Of a DNA stretch of 64,000 nucleotides, positions 53,801 to 62,800 are shown piece after piece. A program made the position numbers and the translations under genes. Source of the DNA: Lineus longissimus (Eukaryota > Nemertea > Pilidiophora > Heteronemertea > Lineidae); the NCBI RefSeq assembly GCF_910592395.1, contig NC_088325.1:1426001-1490000 (forward strand). Direction: 5' to 3'. The notes beneath the pieces were generated by a model that did no database searches, had not been told where the DNA came from, and saw only the letters and a program-made list of their open reading frames with translations. Within the stretch, counting starts at the first letter, position 1. Each line of letters begins with the position of its first letter.

Positions 53801-56800
53801 GCCTTCCATAATTTGGGCTTATTTCACGGTGATTTCACCCCAAACATCGTCTTTCGAGCCAGACGCGAGGGACATCTGGTTTTCTCTTTTTCTCATCAGC
53901 TTATTGTTTTTGTGCTGTAAATGTTTGCATGTTTTAAAACTTTCCTATCGTTTGGTTTCAGAAAGTGCAAAAATGCTAGGTATGCAGAATCAAGCATGTT
54001 TTTGTTGTTTTATTGTTTGGGCTTTGATAGATGTTATCAAGAATCAAAAAGACTTGTGTTTATTTATTCTTGATAACATAGGCATTACTAAGTTGGGCCC
54101 AATTTGTTGACATCAGTTTCGTCACACAACCTGTATTTTTTTCTTACAGCACTCACTCCGCAAATAATTGTATCAAACGAAAGTATCGAAGATTCTGAGT
54201 GACTTGGTAGACATTCTCCAACTACAAGGTGACCCGGAATTATTTTCCCTCACACAAGGAATACACAATAGAACTCTATTGTGCAAGGGAAAACCTTTCT
54301 GGGCCACCCTGTAGAGGGTTGACCATAGGTACCACCATTCTGTCTCACTGTTGAAATCCTAAAGCAATCAGAACTCCTTCAACATGAAGTGAAAGCCAAT
54401 TTCAAGGGTGAGAGTCAGTTCTTTGTTTTCCAGAGAACATCTACCTATGTTTTAAATAGGCCTTCACTTCGTTTTGAAGGAGTTCTGATTGCTTTAGGAT
54501 TTTAAGTTCTAGCCAAAATGGTGGTCCCTTTGGTCAACCAAAACCCCTTACCCATTCCTGGTAATGCCTAAGAGTAAATTTTTTGCCTAGAGTTTAGGGA
54601 GCTTGTCCTTCTTTCCATTAGGTGATGGCTGAGTTTAAGCCTATAAAGTGTTTTGGAGTGATTTTACCAGAATAATGAGCAATGAGTAATTGCCAACAGA
54701 ATAATAATAAGTCCTTCCCATATTCCTGGTAATGCCTAAGAGTAAATTTTTTGCCTAGAGTTTAGGGAGCTTGTCCTTCTTTCCATTAGGTGATGGCTGA
54801 GTTTAAGCCTATAAAGTGTTTTGGAGTGATTTTATAATGAGCAATGAGTGATTGCCAACTGAATAATAAATAATAAGGCCTTCCCATATCCTCTTTACAG
54901 CGGACAGTTGCATGGCCGAGTGTTTCGGTATGGTTGTTCGTCTACTACAGTTCACAGCATGCCTTTCATCTTTTTCTCTGTGATCTCTTTGTGGGAAGAT
55001 TCTCAATTTCTATAACATTGGGGCCTTGGGCAAAAAGGCCTATCTCCACATAAGCATTTATCGTTAGATTTACGCTCTGTATATAAGCATTGTGGTGTGT
55101 TCCTACCTATAATGAGACAAATGAACTATTGGATCAAGTTGGTGCCTGATGAAATCCAGCCTGAAATCTCAAATTGATGTGGATTTGGGCCTGGGCACTA
55201 AGGCCTGTCTCCACATAAGCATTTGCTGTGATTCACGCTCTGTACACAGGCATTGTGGTGTGCTAACAATGAGGCAGTTGAACTATTGGATCAAGTCCAT
55301 ACCTCTCAGTTGGAGCGTTAAATTACAAATTGCCCATGTGGAGTTGGGCCTTAAGGTGAATTTATACTCTAGTCCTCGATGGTTCAATGTCAGAAATTCG
55401 TTCACGAATCTTTCATGCATGATTGTCATGTATTCTGAAACACCTACGTTACAATGTTTCATTTCTATAATGGATGATGTGTTAGCCTTAGCGACCTAGC
55501 AGAGTTTGGCACCGAATTAGTCTGGTCAAACAACAACTACTTGAGGGTGGTCACTTATTTGACGCCAGTGATGGTTGCCCACCGGAGTACAAATTCACCT
55601 TACGATGTTTCCAAGCTTATTTTAGACATTTAGTTGCAGTCTTAAAATTGTCAATTTGCTTCTGAAAATATTCGATTGTGTTGCAGTTCAGTTGAGCAAA
55701 TCTTATTTTATTTCCCTTGTTGTCTTTACGGATTCAGTTGCATTAAGCTTCAAAATGAAAAAAGTGTGTGACCATCAGAAAGATTTGACTTTTACATCCC
55801 CATTTCCCTGTATGGACTCTTCCAGTTTATGCAGTAGAACAGTCCACTTCAGAAAGTGGGGGTGTAATGTCTAAAAAAATTAAGCTTGAAAACTCTCTTG
55901 GAAAAATAACTTTGTATCATCAAGTTATATTTTTCAAGGGGTCTGTAAGATTTGCTTAAATCGATTGATTTGCAGAAGACGTGTTATTCTACAGCAATGT
56001 GTACAAGCATACCAGCTATACTCCCATGCAGAAGATCCATTCATCACATTTTTTGTAATACAGGGTGTCTCAGTAAAATTTTGGCATGTTTTTTATCAGC
56101 TGTAAACCAGCAGCATTAAATTGTGCACTTTTTCACCCTAAATAACAAAGGACGTATCAAGTGGACTGTTCTTCCTGTCTGTATAGCAGGGTATGCTCTG
56201 TATAGCAGGGTATGCTCTGTATAGCAGGGTATGCTCTGTATAGCAGGGTATGCTCACGACGCGTTTGTCCACGATTAAAATGGCCTATTTACACTTATGG
56301 ATTCCAGCTCCACGTCTTTCAGCTTATGCTGTCCATGCCTCGGATGACCCCATAACAATCTCAGCTCTCAGTGCCGTGTTTTATGTGACTTGTAGGTACA
56401 CCTACCCCCACTGATAGCGATAGTTCCCCTGACGAGTTTGATATTGAAAAAGAAATTATGCCACAAGGTACAGTAAGACCACCTATATTTGGATGAATTT
56501 GGGTGTTGGGGATCAAGTTTAGTGGTATAATCAACTGTTTTAGCAGTCAAAACACATTGTTTTATGTGTTAGAGGTTGTATTAGAAGTAAGTTTAGCACT
56601 CTTAAAAAGTAGTAAGTTTAGCACAGTTTAGTGAAAGTTTCGGGCTGTCAAGCACTTTTGCAAACAAGAACTTTGCAAATGGGCGATTTTAGTTTGCGCA
56701 GTGCTTTAGTTGAGGTATGACTATGAGTGCATGATGGTCATTGAGGTACCCTTACTCTCTGAATCAGGGAGAGGGGATCTATGGGGTTGCACCTGGTAGT

Positions 56801-59800
56801 GGTTACGGAGATTGTCTGGAATGGTCCGGACCAAATTAGCTCATAGGTTAGCAGTAAGTTTATGAAAACCTTGAAAAGGCTATTTTTCAGAGGTTTTTTT
56901 TGCCCAAAGTCTTCATCATTGCACGTGGGACAAATGTTGATAACCTAATATTTATTTAAGCACTAAGAAAAGTCATTCACAGGATGAGAATTAGGATTTT
57001 TTGATATTTTAGCTTTATTAAGATTATAATTTGCTCTTTTTACAGCTTTTGATGTGTAGGGTTTGGGTGTTATTGGATTTTGAAGATTTTGTGCAAATGT
57101 GATAATTTAGCTACGGACTAGCTCTATCATATACCGTAGGCTTTTTTGCTAGTCATTTACAAGCATGATGCAACTTAGCTTTAATACTCTCTCAGAATTT
57201 ATTTGAACTTTGAATTTTGAAAATTGATGAAGTGGCAATTATTTGCATGCTGGCAAGGTCATCGGGCTTATTTCTACAAAATGTTTAAACTCTTTCTGTG
57301 TTTTCTCATTCATATACAATACACAGCTTATAAATGTACTATGATTGGCATTCCACAGGGTTCATAAGAAACCTCTCTATTATAGAACAGCATTCATCAG
57401 GGGTGTCCTTAATATTGATGTACTAAATCTAATAGTAATAAATATTGAAGGTCTTATGTCCCATCAGTGGGGTACCCTTGGATTGGTAAATTTTGATTGC
57501 TTACTAAAATATCCAAGTTCTTTTCCAGATTTCTTATAAGTTGCCAAGCTTTTGGTGTAGAAAACTAAAATCGGCCCAAATTCTGTCTCAATGAATTTAT
57601 TCTCTGTTTTGATTTCTAACATGTCTGAATGTTTGGCTTTTTTCTCTTCAGGCACTGGTTCAGCTGAGGCTCCAATTTTGAATACCACCAATGGGGATTC
57701 GAGTTATGGGACAACGAGCCCCACAGGTGGGTTAGGGCACTGAGATATAATCCAGAGGTTGACCCTCTTGTTTTGGGATAGATAAGAAGTGAAAATATTC
57801 CCTTTGTTGTTTGTTAGTGATGTTGTATATACAGAGAGAGTCTTCTTGCAAACAGCAATCAGATTTGCCACCTTTGTTCAAGGCCTGACGACGGCACTCG
57901 CAAAAATTATGTTTTTGGTCCGCGAAACCTCTGATCGCATGACGGATCAAGTGTTGCGTGATGTCACAAGTGACGTCAGACACTTCATACCTTGATCGTG
58001 TCTGATGAAACTGATGACATCTCGCATTGAAGCTCCTTCAAGATATGCTCGAACAATTTCGTCCGTTTTTTTCCGCAAAAAAGTTTCGAAAACTGATCAG
58101 TGTTACCCAAACATTGGTGTTATGATGTGTTTGGTTTTCATCCTCTTCATCGTCCTTGTACCCCACAGCCCCTTGCACTATTTCCCCTCTTCCAGGGTTC
58201 ACCGACTTCTCCGACACTGTACAATACTCTAGGTTTGATAATTTCCAAGGTATGATGAGCTGGGAACATTTTACATCAGTTTCAAAGTCTTGGCTAAGAC
58301 TTTCACCTTTGCTATGCCCTTCAAGAATCTTAAGGCCCCCACACACAAAATGATCGCAGTTCTCAAAGCAACGAAAAATTCCTTTGTTTTAAAAAAATTG
58401 GACAAATTTGCAAAAACAATTTTAACAAAAGAAACTTTATGTATGGACGTCTTTATAAAGGACACCTTCAGACTAAAAATGCTGTCCTTTAGAAAGAGGT
58501 GTCCTGATTATAGAGGTAAACTTGGACAAAAATAGCTAATTTTGGTCCCAATTATAAGGACACCTTCTGACTGAGAATTGCTGTCCTTAGGAGAGATGTG
58601 TCCTGATTACCGAGGTAAAATTGAATGAATATGACCAATCTGGGACCAAAATCGGTGTCCTCATTAGAGAGAGTGTCAGAGGTGTCCACTTAGAGAGGTT
58701 CCACTATAACTGATGTGATGATTGCATCTCATTTGATGGCCTGTGTGCTATGGCCTTCACTGTTGATCAGCGATCTTCACCGTGTGTTGCGGCCTTCAGA
58801 AAGTCTTTTCCCTGTATCTGTATTTCCATCACACATTTTCATAACGTCAATCTTTTTTGCTTTGCAAATAACTGCCTCCAAATACATTTCATATTATCAT
58901 AAATCAAATTCGTCTCTTGCACTGTATTTTATCTTTTCACATTGGTGTCAATACAAGCCTAGAGGCCTATCTCCACATAGCATGTGATTGTTGTGCCGAA
59001 TATCAAGCACGAGGCATTTTATACAAATGTTTTCATTTTAGAATCAGTGATTGGCCATTATAGAATCTGCCATTATAGGATCTGTGATTGGCCATTGTAG
59101 AATCTGTGATTGGCCATTATAGAATCTGCCATTATAGGATCTGTGATTGGCCATTATAGAATCTGTGATTGGCCATTATAGAATCTGTGATTGGCCATTA
59201 TAGAATCTGCCATTATAGGATCTGTGATTGGCCATTATAGAATCTGCCATTATAGGATCTGTGATTGGCCATTATAGAATCTGTGATTGGCCATTATAGG
59301 ATCTGCCGTTATAGAATCTGTGATTGGCCATTATAGAATCTGTGCTTGGCCATTATAGAATCTGCCATTATAGAATCTGTGATTGGCCATTGTAGAATAT
59401 GCCATTATGGAATCCATGATAATAATCATTCATCATAGATTCTATGATGCAAACCTTTGCCTATGTTTGGTTATCACAGAATTGTGCGTGCCAATAATAG
59501 AATTGGGCCAGATATTGTAAAAATTTGGTTTAACACATTTCCAAAGTGGTAGTTGAATTGTGAGTATTCAATCCTTAACAGATGATTAACTTTGGAACAG
59601 TTTTCACAGAGATTTTCACAAAGTTGCAAAATGTTTCGGTTGAATTAGCCAAAATTAAGGAAAGCAGTGTGTGTCCCAAATGATGTTGTTGGGAATCCTT
59701 GCACCAAATCTCTACAAATCTTCTTCACTTTCAGTGTTGTACATTTCACCAGTATGTTTACTGTCTCTTTTTTCTTCAATGTTTATTTTAGTCAATCGAC

Positions 59801-62800
59801 AAGAGAAAGAAATGGGCTCAGTGCCAAATCCAACAGGTACTTCTTCTCTTTGTAAAAGGCCTAAACCGTTTGTTCAAAAAATTGAAATTTGTTACAGAAT
59901 CGAAAGCTAACAAAATTTTGGGACAATATGCACTTTAATATTTTCCCAGTGTGCTCAGGGTTAGTTGAATAACCCTTTGGGACCTGACTTTATTTTCTGA
60001 AAAAAAGTTTCCCCAACTTTCACCGACTCCGCAGAAAAAAACCTGGTGAAAAACAGGGTAGAGCTTCACAGACCTCCAAAAATTCCAGAGCTGCAGCAGA
60101 GCCATCTATACTAAGATTTACACACTACACTTCAATGTGTATTCAATACAATGGCAGTGGCTCAATCGTGGCCATCATGCCATGTGGCACGATCCGGCCC
60201 AAACGGGTTAATATTTTACCAGTTAACTTGAGGTTAGTTGAGTAAACTTGTGAACAACAAAGCAAATTTGATTAGAAAGGCCAACAAGAGAATAAAGCCA
60301 AAATGACCTGGATCTTAAACGATATTCTTTTCCGCAGGAGCTAACTTTGAGCGGGACAGTAACGGAATTCCGCACCGCATCCCACCGCGAGAGGACGACT
60401 CGAGCTCGGTGGACGAGGATGATTTCGACGTCTTACGGGACGTTGATAGCGATAAAGAGATTATTAGAACAAAGGTAAAGAGGGCGCTGGTGGCACTGTT
60501 GTCCTGGGTACTTCTATCACTCAGTTGAGCTAACGGGGGGGGGGGGGCATTGACAATCGTAACTGTGACAGTTGCGTTTAGTGGTCGCTGCATGAAATCA
60601 GAAAAGCAGTCGATTTCTCTTATTCATGGTCAGGCTGAAATTCATTCAAGCCACTCGATGAATAGGTCCAGTTGTGATGAATCCAATGTTTTGTTTATTT
60701 CTTCCCTATATTAATTGGTGAGTTTATTGTGAGTCAATTGAGCTATGTAATCTAAGATCAGAATCATGTAACCATAACCATGGTCATAATGTTATCCAAG
60801 ATCATAGTCATGTAATATGGAATCAGTTAGAATCAGGACTGAACATTCATGTAGGACTGGACAATAGTGCTGATCAATGACTTTACAATGACTTAACAAT
60901 GACTTGACAATGGCGAGTGGTTGGGTGATCTGAGGCAAAGGCTTAGGCCTACTGAGGCATGATGGTTGGTTACATGATTCTTACGGTTGCATGATTCCCA
61001 CATCACACCAGTCTACAATTTCATTGAGGCTTGGTTCTTTCAATCTTCATCTGTGATAAATTTTTCGGGAATTTTTGACCTCAACTGTATGTGAAATCTT
61101 TGGGCTGAGGCTTTAATCTACTTTGACATTTGCTAAGGTTAAAGGGGGACTATAGGCAGGAGCAGGGAGGTTAAATTGGCCATCTTCAGGTGACTTATAT
61201 ACACAGTAAGGGCACTGGGTCATGTTGGATTCTTCCTTGCACAAGGTTGAAAAGTCATGACATACTCTGCGATGGCAGAGACACCTATTGGCGACTTTGT
61301 GTAACTTTATCTTGCCTGCCTAGCTGCTGTCTATAGAGTCCCTTTAAGGGTTGCTTGATATTGCATGTGATTTTCCAAGATATGGGGAAGGCTATTTTGA
61401 TGGAATATAAAGTCTTTACATGTAAATGTAACATTGACTACAGTCTTTTTCATAAGTAAATGTCACTGCCTTTTTAGGATGCTGTCCAAAAACTACTGAG
61501 CCAGTTTCTTCACAGTTAGATTTTTCTTACATACAGTGGAACCTCCCTTAGTGGACACCTCTCTATTAAGGACAACCTCTCCATTGAGGACACTAGATTT
61601 GCTCCCAAAGTGGTACTTTCAATTTAATTTGACCTATCTAATCAGGACACCTCTATGAAGGACATCACTGGTCAGTCCCGAGGGTGTCCTTAATAGAGAG
61701 GTTCTCCTGTATAATTTTGGGACCCAAGAGGATTTTTACATCACATTACGACCCAAAATGTCAGTGAAATTTACTTATGAAAAAGCCTGTAATACCTTTT
61801 CATCATATAACTATTTTCTATGAGATGACTACCTTTTCACTTTCAAGCGTACGGCAGACGACAGTGGGATGAAGGTCATTTTCTATCTATTTGTCTCTTC
61901 TCTTGTCAAAAGTTAGCTGTTTATTTTGTTTTAACCCATTTCGGATGCAATAACACAAGGGCGCTTACATCAAGATAGAATCGAAAATTGAGTAGTCAGT
62001 TTCTACCCCACTACATATTCTCAGTTGGGAAGGCCCGGTATAAAAGCTAATTTCTTTCATTCATTCATATGTAGCACAGCTGTCTTGCTAAAGTCAGACA
62101 TGAATGTCTTTTTAGCAACCGACTGAACCCTGAAGAAACAAGAGATCAGACCAGTTAACAAGGCCTTTTTCTGTCTGCCTCAAAGTAGGCCCTTGTTCCT
62201 TATGTGGAGTATCCTTAAGGCTGAATGCCTTGTGATATTGTCTTACTGGGACTTATGAGAATTGGAATGGTCCCATGAAGAGAGGCTACCCAGCTCTGCG
62301 CTGACGGGTTAAGCAAAATTAGTTCCTAGTTTGTCCTTTAAGATTTCTTTGTAGTGCTTGGTGTCAAACTCATGACAAAAAAAGATTGACTTCCAAGAGT
62401 AAAGTCACCTTGATTGCACTGCATCCTTAGTGGGTTAAAGCAAGTTGTGTTAGACTAAATATTAACTGCTTACAGTATTCATTTACTTGTTAAATCGGGT
62501 ACCAGTGAAACTGCGGCCGAAGCTGTGTGGCGATGACAGTCACTAGGGTACTGCATCCCAGACATGATGTCAATTTTCTCGGTATTTTGTCGTCATTTTG
62601 ACGCACACCCAAGTGAAAATCAGTGCGGCCTCATGGGTTGCTGGTACCCTTTTGATCCTTAATATGCTTTTAAATGATATTGTGCTCCTTTATTTTGTTT
62701 TTTTTTTGCTGTATTTTTATCCCCAAGGAAACATTGGTTTGTAGGGGGATTCTGAGCTGAACACCTATTAAGTGCCTGCATGGTTTAGTTGAGACAGTAT

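Larger units (their letters stand above)
57365..58715. mobile_element. Pogo-like fragments (57365-57415 and 58445-58710)
   Basis: The first is a short left end. The second is diverged (GGACACCTTCAGACT, GAGGTTCCACTATA) and contains a near-duplicated half. SIDT exons 57652-57726 and 58196-58249 lie between them. Confidence 0.6.

Noticed and set aside
53770-54110. Independent 114-aa gene
   Set aside because: It reads through the SIDT microexon in the same frame. Better explained as an optional extension of that exon.
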